Assembly: GCA_016191305.1 (NCBI GenBank)
Contig: JACPOX010000189.1
Span: 1 to 9,998, forward strand
Origin: Legionella longbeachae
GTDB lineage: Bacteria; Pseudomonadota; Gammaproteobacteria; Legionellales; Legionellaceae
Direction: 5' to 3'
Length of the DNA stretch: 9,998 nt
Shown: one piece after another, positions 1 through 6,556 of the stretch
Position numbering within the stretch: the first letter of the stretch is position 1
Layout: every line of letters starts with the position of its first letter
Made by a program: the position numbers and the translations under genes
Notes under the pieces: model-generated
Seen by the model: the letters and a program-made list of their open reading frames with translations, nothing else
Told to the model about the DNA's origin: nothing
The model's database searches: none

Positions 1-341
1 TAGGATCATCAACGAACAATGCCTATATGGCTCAACAAATCAAAGGAGTTACCGATTTAATTACTAAAGGGAATACGATTTCAGCGGCTATAGATAAAAC
101 GCATCTTTTTCCTCCTTTAATTATTCAGATGATCGTATTAGGTGAAGAAAGTGGTACTATTGATCATCTCCTTGATGAAGTGGCAGATTATTATCAACGT
201 GAGATTGACTATGATATTGTTCGATTAAGTGACACAATTGAGCCTATATTGCTGGTTATTATTGGCGGTATGGTATTAACTCTTGCATTGGGAGTGTTTT
301 TACCCACATGGAATTTGGCTTCTTTGATAAAACAACAATAG
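1..341 (+). CDS. Type IV pilus / type II secretion inner-membrane platform protein, GspF/PilC family, MshG-like (3' end only)
   Basis: This is the C-terminal 112 or so residues of a GspF/PilC-family platform protein. Such proteins sit in the inner membrane and couple the assembly ATPase to pilin polymerisation. The frame is open to the left edge (codons in phase with base 3), so the ATG at 27 is internal and the true start lies outside the window. Family signs are the SSTNNAYMAQQI stretch, the FPPLIIQMIVLGEESGTID segment, the EVADYYQREID helix, and a last transmembrane helix beginning IEPILLVIIGGMVLTLALG followed by FLPTW. From memory, the closest pattern is MshG of MSHA pilus systems, which fits the MshA-like pilins that follow at 578. 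PilC or GspF of another system cannot be excluded on a fragment. Confidence in the family is high, in the MshG subtype moderate. Confidence 0.88.
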   Translation, partial: GSSTNNAYMAQQIKGVTDLITKGNTISAAIDKTHLFPPLIIQMIVLGEESGTIDHLLDEVADYYQREIDYDIVRLSDTIEPILLVIIGGMVLTLALGVFLPTWNLASLIKQQ

Positions 342-413
342 AGAGCTCTAATGAAAATCCTAATGGCTCGTAAATCTATTACAAGCCGCAACTACTCTGA
401 TTTACAAGGTTAT

Positions 414-441
414 TTGATTCAAAACCTACTCAATATATAGT
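414..441 (+). promoter_or_regulatory. Possible sigma-70 promoter upstream of the first pilin
   Basis: A TTGATT (414-419) and a TATAGT (436-441) are separated by 16 bases in the 236-bp gap between the platform gene and the first pilin. The match is only fair and the leader to the pilin start at 578 would be about 130 bases. No sigma-54 (TGGCAC-N5-TTGC) or sigma-28 type site is visible in the gap. Apart from this site and the pilin ribosome binding site at 566-571, nothing recognisable is seen between 342 and 577. Confidence 0.2.
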
Positions 442-577
442 TCTTAAGCTATACTTTCAAAAAGGAGCGTGTTATTTGTAAGATAAATTCTTTCAGTGTA
501 AACAATGTCCTTCTAACATATAGAGTTTATACTTATGAATAAATTATAGGGATATTATATTATTTAAGGAAATCGAA

Positions 578-1003
578 ATGAATAAGCAAAAAGGTTTCAC
601 TCTAATTGAGTTGGTTGTTGTGATGGTGATATTAGGAATTTTAGCAGCTTATGCGATCCCCAAATTTTATGATTTCAGCTCACAAGCTAACATCGCTGAT
701 CTAAATGGGTTAGCAGGAGCTTTAAATTCAGCTAATGTAACTGCTCATGGTGCCGCTTTAGCTACAGGTCAAACTGGAGCTACTGGTTCAATATCTATGG
801 AAGGCAGTACGGTTGCCTTGGTTTTTGGCTATCCATCTGCGGCGGGTATTGTGAATGCAGTAAGTGTTTCAAGTGCTTTCGCAGCTTCTACGTCAGGGTC
901 TGCTACAACTTATACACTTAAAACGAACTGCACGGTAGTCTATACACAAGCAACTAGTGCTTCAGCTCCACCAACTATAGCGACAACTACTAGTGGATGC
1001 TAG
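578..1003 (+). CDS. MshA-like type IV prepilin, copy 1
   Basis: A 141-residue type IV prepilin. The leader is six residues (MNKQKG) with the prepilin peptidase site after Gly6. The mature protein starts with Phe7, has the invariant Glu at mature position 5 (Glu11), and carries the hydrophobic helix IELVVVMVILGILAAYAIP that anchors the subunit before assembly and packs in the pilus core. The LNGLAGALNSAN and FGYPSAAGI stretches resemble MshA pilins. Cys118 and the C-terminal residue Cys141 probably form the disulfide-bonded D-loop. AAGGAA at 566-571 is a good ribosome binding site. It is 124/141 identical by eye to the pilin at 1235, and the two have the same length. Both follow a MshG-like platform gene, so a subunit of an MSHA-like pilus is the likely role. 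A pseudopilin of a secretion system is the alternative. Confidence 0.93.
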   Translation: MNKQKGFTLIELVVVMVILGILAAYAIPKFYDFSSQANIADLNGLAGALNSANVTAHGAALATGQTGATGSISMEGSTVALVFGYPSAAGIVNAVSVSSAFAASTSGSATTYTLKTNCTVVYTQATSASAPPTIATTTSGC

Positions 1004-1024
1004 TGTTTTATTCGGCAACAGTAG

Positions 1025-1068
1025 CATACGAACAAATGAGTAAGTGTTTACGGGTATGTTATTTTTTA
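1025..1068 (+). terminator. Weak candidate terminator after pilin copy 1
   Basis: CATAC (1025-1029) can pair with GTATG (1054-1058), with partial extra pairing inside, and is followed by TTATTTTTTAATT. The stem is short and the loop long, so it would be a poor intrinsic terminator. It may instead partly attenuate transcription between the first pilin and the downstream genes. Confidence 0.25.
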
Positions 1069-1086
1069 ATTAAATAAAAAAACGTT

Positions 1087-1173
1087 CGTCATTGCGAACG
1101 AAGTGAAGAAATCCAGTACAGATTTTTAACGAAGCGTCGTACTGGATATGCTTCGCCAAAGCTCGCAAAGACG
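1087..1173 (+). repeat. Dispersed palindromic repeat (CGTCATTGCGA type) between the pilin genes
   Basis: An 87-bp imperfect palindrome. The left arm begins CGTCATTGCGAACGAAG and the right arm, read in reverse complement, begins CGTCTTTGCGAGC and continues into a GCGAAGCATATCC stretch. The inner arms ATCCAGTAC (1111-1119) and GTACTGGAT (1139-1147) are perfectly complementary. The sequence matches, from memory, the CGTCATTGCGAG...GAAGCAATCCAG class of small non-coding dispersed repeats found between genes in many bacteria. It contains no open frame, so it would need mobilisation in trans. It separates the two duplicated pilins. Confidence 0.8.
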
Positions 1174-1234
1174 GAATTTACATATCCCGTGAATTCTTAC
1201 GCTAATGATTAGGGATATTATCAAGGATATTCCA

Positions 1235-1660
1235 ATGAACATGCAAAAAGGTTTTACTTTAATTGAGTTGGTTGTTGTGATGGTCATATTAGGGATTTTA
1301 GCAGCATTTGCGATACCTAAATTTTATGATTTCAGCTCACAAGCCAACATCGCTAATCTGAATGGCTTGGCTGGTGCTCTAAACTCTGCTAATGTAACTG
1401 CTCATGGTGCTGCTTTAGCTACAGGTCAAACTGGAGCTACTGGTTCAATATCTATGGAAGGCAGTAATGTTGCCTTAGTTTTTGGTTATCCATCTGCGGC
1501 AGGTATTGCGAATGCAGTAACTGTATCAAGTGCTTACGCCTCATCTACTTCGGGTTCTACGAGAACTTACACACTCAAGACGAATTGCACAGTAGTCTAT
1601 ACTCAAGCAGCCAATGCTACAACTCCACCTACTGTAACAATAACTACTAGTGGATGTTAA
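1235..1660 (+). CDS. MshA-like type IV prepilin, copy 2
   Basis: A second 141-residue prepilin, with leader MNMQKG cleaved before Phe7, Glu11, the same hydrophobic helix, and Cys118/Cys141 for the D-loop. The ATG at 1205 would add ten residues (MIRDIIKDIP), but 1235 is preferred: AAGG at 1223-1226 is correctly spaced, the leader then matches copy 1, and both genes become exactly 426 bp. Of 17 differences from copy 1, 13 fall in residues 92-137, while residues 42-77 are identical. The 12-mer TAGGGATATTAT also precedes both genes (547-558 and 1210-1221), so the duplication includes upstream DNA. The copy probably encodes an alternative or additional pilus subunit. It is followed after 16 bases by the gene at 1677, probably in the same transcript. 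Confidence 0.93.
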   Translation: MNMQKGFTLIELVVVMVILGILAAFAIPKFYDFSSQANIANLNGLAGALNSANVTAHGAALATGQTGATGSISMEGSNVALVFGYPSAAGIANAVTVSSAYASSTSGSTRTYTLKTNCTVVYTQAANATTPPTVTITTSGC

Positions 1661-1676
1661 TGTTTAAAGGAATAGT

Positions 1677-2570
1677 ATGTCAGTTTATGAAACTATTTTA
1701 AGTAAGCAAGAAAAAAAATGGGTCAGAGAAAGAAGGATTACAAGGTTAACGGACAATAAAGAAGTGCAAATATATCCAATGGGTGCAGAACGGTATTTAT
1801 CATCTGCTCTATTTAAAAATAAAAAAGAACGCTATAACCTTAGACCTGAAATAGAAGGAAAACATGTCTTAATTATCCCGGCTTATGGAAATAGTGGTTT
1901 TTTATTTGCACAAGCAGGAGCAAAATCAATTACTGCATATGATAAAGATCCGGTAACAATTGCTTGGCTGAAATCGTTTAAAAAATATTACAATTACCGT
2001 GAATATCATGATAATGGAAAGCCATATCCTTCGATTGGTGAACTGTTAACCGCACTTACCCATTGGTATCCTCCTTTAATTACTTTACCCTACAAGAAAT
2101 TGATACATCCTATATCATGGATACTCCATCCCAATTCATTAAGACGAAATTACATTCATTATATGGTATCCCTTGTTCAAAATGCGATTCAATCTAAAAA
2201 CCAAACATATTTTGAGCTGGACAAAAATATTCAATTTCATGTCGGCACAGTTGATCAAATTAAAATGACTAATGAAAAGCAAGAGTTTGATACCGCATTT
2301 GTCCCCTATCTTTTGGGAGTTGAAAACGGGGTAGAAGAGGCAAAAGATATAGCGTGTTTTATAGCACAATTGATAAACATTGTTCCAAGTGGGCATATAT
2401 TGGTAACGCCTTCACAAGAGCAAAAGGAATTTTATTTATTTGGTAAGCGTTACTTTATAACCACAAGATATTCTAATATCAAGGATATTCCAGGGGTAGG
2501 GTCTTACTTTATCAATGAGGATAATTTATGGTTCCATACTCAAGGGCTTGCAGTGTTGGGTTCGTCGTAA
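1677..2570 (+). CDS. Putative Rossmann-fold, SAM-dependent methyltransferase-like protein
   Basis: A 297-residue protein of uncertain function, with no signal peptide and no clear membrane segment. Residues 63-91 look like the start of a class I methyltransferase fold: a hydrophobic strand (VLIIPAY, 64-70), a Gly-containing turn (GNSG, 71-74), a helix, then a second strand ending in the acidic YDKD (88-91). FDTAFVPYLLG (204-214) and PSGHILVTPS (237-246) would be later core strands. The canonical GxGxG is absent, so this is a structural guess; a relative of aminocarboxypropyl transferases is also possible. The insert at about 110-160 is rich in Trp, Pro and Tyr. AAAGGAA at 1666-1672 is a strong ribosome binding site, and the gene starts 16 bases after the second pilin, which suggests co-expression. 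Modification of the pilus is a possible but untested role. Confidence 0.6.
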   Translation: MSVYETILSKQEKKWVRERRITRLTDNKEVQIYPMGAERYLSSALFKNKKERYNLRPEIEGKHVLIIPAYGNSGFLFAQAGAKSITAYDKDPVTIAWLKSFKKYYNYREYHDNGKPYPSIGELLTALTHWYPPLITLPYKKLIHPISWILHPNSLRRNYIHYMVSLVQNAIQSKNQTYFELDKNIQFHVGTVDQIKMTNEKQEFDTAFVPYLLGVENGVEEAKDIACFIAQLINIVPSGHILVTPSQEQKEFYLFGKRYFITTRYSNIKDIPGVGSYFINEDNLWFHTQGLAVLGSS

Positions 2571-2721
2571 GTTGCATAGTGTCCTTCACCTGAAATGAAC
2601 TAACACGTCGTCTTAGACTAAGGGATGGATTCCGTAGTAAAATACCAATACTAATTGGGTTAATTTAACGCAAAAGGTGTATTTTAAGCTACTAAATGTA
2701 TAAAATTGTCTTGGGTTCCTA

Positions 2722-5064
2722 ATGAAAGAACGTCATGATATAAAATTTAATGTAAATATTGAATTTAGTGAAGATTTATTTTTTAATTTTTGTATCGAGC
2801 TGTTTAAAAATCAACATAATATAAAAACACTCCTGTCTAAATTATCCGTTCACGATAACTTTCATGAAATGATGTACGATAAGCGCATTATTCTGTGTCA
2901 AAAAATTAGTAATCGAATAGAAACCCAACAAAAAGAATTGGAAAAACAAAATTTAAAAAAAGCAATGACAGTCCAAAATAATGCTGAAACATATGAAAAA
3001 AAGATAAAAATTCTAAAAACTTCTTTAGCTTATATATTAGGTCTAATTAATAAAACTTCATTATCCGAATTTATTCAACAACATATTACAGACAAAAATG
3101 TATATCAAAGTAAAACAAAAGATTTTCTTGAAGCGGTGAAACAATTTGATGATTGTTCATCATATAAGCAAAATTTTCTCTTGGGAGAGTTATCAAAACA
3201 AATTGTTTTATTTGAAAACTCTCTTTACTCGGATTTAATGGAAACTTTAGAAGACCGCGTTATCCGCGCTAAGAAGCAATATGATCATAAACCTAAAAAT
3301 ATACTGAATGATATTTCAAAAAAATTTTTATGTTATGCTTTAAATATAAAAAATGATGAACATTTTGAAAGAAATCTAACTACAAATATTGAAAATATTT
3401 ATAAACAACCACTGTCTTACCTTAAGAAAAAAGACAAAAAATCTTTTAAACTTCGGTTCCTTCATATAGAAAATAGTGTTTGTTATTTAAAAGAAGAATA
3501 TCAAATTGGAGTCAAAGAGTTTGCAAAAAAATACAAAATTACCCCCTTTAGGCCATATTTAATCCAGTGTGTAGATGGATATTGTATTCTAGGGGAAAAA
3601 GAAAAAATTTTTCAAATTACCCAATTACAAAATATCCAAAAATTAGTTTTATTGTTCAATAAATATAAAACTCAAGGATATGTAATTTTGCAAGAGACCG
3701 ATCCTATTAATCAAATATTACTTTCTTCTGATTCTGAGAGTTACAATTTATATATAAAAAAAGCTAAAGGAAATACAAAAGATATACTTTTGAATGCTCC
3801 TTGGGACCTAGATACTGTGAGTACTACAAATAAAAATAAACCTAAATTTCCCATACTGTATAAATGTGAAGATGGTTATTTATTAATTAAAAAAACTCTT
3901 TTTGGTCATCCTGAATATATTATTTTTCAAGCAAATAAATTGGCTGATTTTTTCAATAAACAGCTTAGTTCAGATCAGTACTCAGTCATCCATATGACAG
4001 AATATAAACCAGAGTTTCAGCTATTAAAGCAATATTACTTACGACCACCGGCTCATAAAATAAAAAATATTGTTGAAAAACAACATTTACTTGAAGTTAA
4101 TGAAAAGAGTCGATTCGAAGATAAAATCTTGAATGTTGTTTATTTTACAGATAAAGACCGTGCAAAATTTCAAATCATTACACATGATGGTTTATTCAAA
4201 CAAAATGCAAAGAATTTTAGCACGACAAATATGTGTTCTCATTTTAAAAAAAACTTTGCTTCATTCACATTAAATAAACAAGGCGAGTTATCTTTGTTTA
4301 GTCATCTTTCAGGTGAAAAAGATAAGCAAGATAAAGTAATAAGTCATTCTTCTATGAATGCAGGTAAAAAAGTTATTTTTACCGGAGAAATCCAAATAGA
4401 GAATGGAGTACTTTTAGCAATCACAACTTATAGCGGACATTATCGACCCTCCTTATATAATATCTATCGCTTACTTGAACATTTTGTTAACCTTGGCATT
4501 GACATTTCAAAAACTAAAATTCTGACAAGTCACCCGATTAATCAAGGTTCTAAAAATATTGTTTGGGTAGAGGAAAAGTTGACTCATGCAAATTGTTTAC
4601 TTCATCTGAATCTCAATTATGAAACACCTGCTATCAGTATCCTTTTAAATAATATAACAAATTTAATCAAAAATCATATTTACCATACGACAAAGAGCTT
4701 ATCAATTGAATTAAAGAATTTAAAATCTCATTTTTTTTATGAAGATTTAAATATGTTATTGCAATTTTTAAATTTTAACTATCAAAAAAATAATGGGGAT
4801 ATTCCTACTTTGAATCAAGTTCATAAAAGGCTAAATAACTTCTTTGAAATTAATTTTAATAATTATATTCCACAAAAAAATGACTCGATAAATACCTTCT
4901 ATATGACATTACAAGAAATGATTCAAAAAACAGATTATTTAATCAATAAATTAAATGATTATCAAAAACAACTTAATTTATATGTACCAGAATCAATAGA
5001 AGATTTGGAAGATGAACATTTATCAAATTTCGAAATAAAAACAGGAATGAAAAACCTACATTAA
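2722..5064 (+). CDS. Large AT-rich orphan protein with internal repeats, SGHYRP domain and E-block tail; candidate secreted effector
   Basis: A 780-residue cytosolic-type protein with no signal peptide or membrane segment. Residues about 58-100 are a charged helix likely to form a coiled coil. Two related modules follow: 274-330 (RPYLIQCVDGYCIL) and 374-430 (FPILYKCEDGYLLI). Residues 542-577 contain HSS, then GEIQIENGVLLAI, then SGHYRPS (571-577). That pattern recalls, from memory, a domain in plant IQM proteins and in some bacterial proteins including Legionella ones. The rest is helical. The last 24 residues hold five glutamates (757, 760, 763, 765, 771), like the E-block of Dot/Icm substrates. 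The codons are far richer in A and T than those of the permeases nearby. An in-frame stop at 2701-2703 leaves 2722 as the only ATG start, although its Shine-Dalgarno sequence is weak. The biochemical function is unknown. Confidence 0.75.
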   Translation: MKERHDIKFNVNIEFSEDLFFNFCIELFKNQHNIKTLLSKLSVHDNFHEMMYDKRIILCQKISNRIETQQKELEKQNLKKAMTVQNNAETYEKKIKILKTSLAYILGLINKTSLSEFIQQHITDKNVYQSKTKDFLEAVKQFDDCSSYKQNFLLGELSKQIVLFENSLYSDLMETLEDRVIRAKKQYDHKPKNILNDISKKFLCYALNIKNDEHFERNLTTNIENIYKQPLSYLKKKDKKSFKLRFLHIENSVCYLKEEYQIGVKEFAKKYKITPFRPYLIQCVDGYCILGEKEKIFQITQLQNIQKLVLLFNKYKTQGYVILQETDPINQILLSSDSESYNLYIKKAKGNTKDILLNAPWDLDTVSTTNKNKPKFPILYKCEDGYLLIKKTLFGHPEYIIFQANKLADFFNKQLSSDQYSVIHMTEYKPEFQLLKQYYLRPPAHKIKNIVEKQHLLEVNEKSRFEDKILNVVYFTDKDRAKFQIITHDGLFKQNAKNFSTTNMCSHFKKNFASFTLNKQGELSLFSHLSGEKDKQDKVISHSSMNAGKKVIFTGEIQIENGVLLAITTYSGHYRPSLYNIYRLLEHFVNLGIDISKTKILTSHPINQGSKNIVWVEEKLTHANCLLHLNLNYETPAISILLNNITNLIKNHIYHTTKSLSIELKNLKSHFFYEDLNMLLQFLNFNYQKNNGDIPTLNQVHKRLNNFFEINFNNYIPQKNDSINTFYMTLQEMIQKTDYLINKLNDYQKQLNLYVPESIEDLEDEHLSNFEIKTGMKNLH

Positions 5065-5082
5065 TCCTTTTCAGCTGATCAT

Positions 5083-6276
5083 TTAACCCATAATTGCAAT
5101 CAAGAGTAAGCCTATAGCAATGAATCCAATTAAGGCAAGGCATGAGTTGCCACCAGGTACTAAGTGGCTTTTATTGGCCAGAAGACATGTTTTTCGGCCT
5201 TTCCAAGCCATAATGGCAGGTAACAGTAATAATAAAATGACACAACATATACCCGCATAATTTAATGCATGCAGATAAATTCCTGGATGAAACAACACTA
5301 CTGCAAGTGGAGGAAGGAAAGTTAGAGCTAAAATGTATTTTCCTTGGTTACCGGATTTTTTAAATTTCAATCCGTCAGCAAGAAAATCAAATAATCCTAA
5401 GGAAACTCCTAGGAAAGCTGTGAGCATGCATATTGAAGTGAAAAACCCGAAAAATCCACTAATCCATGAACTCTGTACTGATTGACTTAAAGCCTCAGTT
5501 AATCCGCTAGTCGCATGTTCTGAACTCATTAATGCAATTAAGCCATTTTCTCCCTCACGTGACACAACGCCCATAATCACGGCATCCCAAATAATGTAGC
5601 AGCCAAGAGGAATAAGTGAACCAAAGAGAATAACGCGCCTTAAACTGCGTATATCATCTCCAAAATAATCTCTTAAACTGGGTATTATACTTGCATAGCC
5701 AAAAGAGGTAATTAAAATCATTAAGGTACCGGTAAATGCACGTGCTGAACCCCCGGTTAACTCCATAGTGGAGGCATGAGGGCTAATGATTACAACTAGT
5801 AAAACATAAATACCTAATTTACCAAACATTAAACCACGGTTGACATAATCTACAGAGCGTATTCCCTTATAAACGATTAAGCTGAATAAAAGAGTAAATA
5901 ATATTGCTGTAACGCTATTGGGAAGATTAATGCTCATTTTATGCAATAAGTCATTAAATACATCACTACCACCGGAAATATAAGCTGAGAGTAAGGTGTA
6001 AAGTAAAAAGAGGTAAGTGATCCAAGCAATTATTTGACCTGGTATCCCTAATGTAGATTTAGCCATGGAAATCATATTACTACCTGCTGGCAGGCGTAAA
6101 TTGACCTCCAATATTAATAGAGCACCTGCGGTCATGATCAGCCAGCAAAAGAAAAGAAAGAAAATTGAATTACTAAATCCTACTTCAGCAGTGGAGACGG
6201 GTAGTGCAAGCATTCCTCCGCCTATTGACGTACCTACTATAAGTAATACTCCGCCTATTAGTTTTGAATTGATCAT
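5083..6276 (-). CDS. Aromatic amino acid permease, TyrP/HAAAP family, copy 1
   Basis: A 397-residue inner-membrane transporter of the hydroxy/aromatic amino acid permease family, expected to import tyrosine or a related amino acid with protons. The N-terminal motif VGTSIGGGMLALP matches GTTIGAGMLAMP of E. coli TyrP as remembered. Other family features are the LLSAYISGG helix, ITSFGYASIIPSL, FLGVSLGLFDFLADGL and the VPGG near the last helix. About 11 membrane segments are visible. The frame also runs to a TTG at 6300, but the ATG at 6276 is better: it gives exactly the length of the paralogue at 6557-7750, aligns MINSKLIGG with MHSRFIGG, and leaves a leader after the promoter at 6313-6341. It ends 18 bp from the convergent gene at 5064. 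The substrate could also be tryptophan or phenylalanine. Confidence 0.92.
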   Translation of the reverse strand: MINSKLIGGVLLIVGTSIGGGMLALPVSTAEVGFSNSIFFLFFCWLIMTAGALLILEVNLRLPAGSNMISMAKSTLGIPGQIIAWITYLFLLYTLLSAYISGGSDVFNDLLHKMSINLPNSVTAILFTLLFSLIVYKGIRSVDYVNRGLMFGKLGIYVLLVVIISPHASTMELTGGSARAFTGTLMILITSFGYASIIPSLRDYFGDDIRSLRRVILFGSLIPLGCYIIWDAVIMGVVSREGENGLIALMSSEHATSGLTEALSQSVQSSWISGFFGFFTSICMLTAFLGVSLGLFDFLADGLKFKKSGNQGKYILALTFLPPLAVVLFHPGIYLHALNYAGICCVILLLLLPAIMAWKGRKTCLLANKSHLVPGGNSCLALIGFIAIGLLLIAIMG

Positions 6277-6279
6277 GTA

Positions 6280-6314
6280 ATATAATCCAATATAGATCAA
6301 ATATAATTCAATAT
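6280..6314 (-). repeat. Direct repeat over the permease promoter and leader, possible operator
   Basis: On the + strand, ATATAATCCAATAT (6280-6293) and ATATAATTCAATAT (6301-6314) differ at one base of 14 and start 21 bases apart, about two turns of the helix. They cover the -10 edge, the expected start of transcription and the leader of the permease gene at 6276. This arrangement would suit a dimeric repressor, but low-complexity AT sequence could produce it by chance. No TyrR-type TGTAAA-N6-TTTACA box is seen. Confidence 0.3.
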
Positions 6315-6341
6315 GATAAATTATTATTCAGTTTAAGTCAA
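6313..6341 (-). promoter_or_regulatory. Sigma-70 promoter of the left permease gene
   Basis: Read on the - strand, TTGACT (6341-6336) and TATCAT (6318-6313) are separated by exactly 17 bases, each matching five of six consensus positions. Transcription would start near 6305, giving a leader of about 29 bases to the ATG at 6276. This supports the ATG and argues against a TTG start at 6300, which would leave almost no leader. Confidence 0.6.
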
Positions 6342-6382
6342 TCTAATTCCAGGCCTTAGGCATGAATAGAGCGTAAAATCTA

Positions 6383-6454
6383 CGTTCCGCGGTTTATCCT
6401 CGGAATCCAGTGATCTGGCCAGATTTCCGGATCCTGAGAACATATCTCGGGACG
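6383..6454 (+). repeat. Decayed 72-bp palindromic repeat
   Basis: The left half starts CGTTCCGCGG and the right half, in reverse complement, starts CGTCCCGAGA. The halves meet in the perfect palindrome ATCTGGCCAGAT (6413-6424). The sequence resembles, from memory, the CGTCCCGCGG...GCGGGATCCAG class of dispersed palindromes, with many substitutions. It lies in the 280-bp gap between the two permease genes and has no coding potential. Confidence 0.6.
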
Positions 6455-6467
6455 TTGACATAGTTTC

Positions 6468-6536
6468 GTAGGTTGGGCCCCTGGCCCAACAAAAGACTAA
6501 CCATTGGGCTGGTATCGAGCCAGAGGCTCAACCTAC
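6468..6536 (+). repeat. GTAGGTTGGGCC palindromic repeat, copy A
   Basis: The ends GTAGGTTG (6468-6475) and CAACCTAC (6529-6536) are perfectly complementary. Within the left half, GTTGGGCC (6472-6479) and GGCCCAAC (6483-6490) form a tight hairpin with a three-base loop. The element starts 20 bases after the stop of the permease gene at 6557 and would be in its 3' untranslated RNA. Copies B and C are at 8641 and 9489. No run of T follows on the - strand, so it is not a classic terminator. Confidence 0.85.
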
Positions 6537-6556
6537 ATTTTAAAACCAGATTTACT

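Noticed and set aside
351..440. A 29-codon open frame (starting MKILMARK) just after the platform gene.
   Set aside because: Only a weak AGAG precedes the ATG, the product resembles nothing I know, and frames this short are expected by chance.
1205..1234. An upstream ATG that would add ten residues to the second pilin.
   Set aside because: The ribosome binding site, the leader length and the equal size of the first pilin all favour 1235.
2571..2721. A possible promoter (TATAAA at 2699-2704) and the palindrome GTTAATTTAAC (2659-2669) before the large orphan gene.
   Set aside because: No matching -35 box is found at 16-18 bases and the palindrome is short AT-rich sequence; no clear PmrA- or CpxR-type site is seen.
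6277..6300. A TTG-started N-terminal extension of the left permease (LIYIGLYY).
   Set aside because: It is absent from the paralogue and almost abuts the predicted transcription start.
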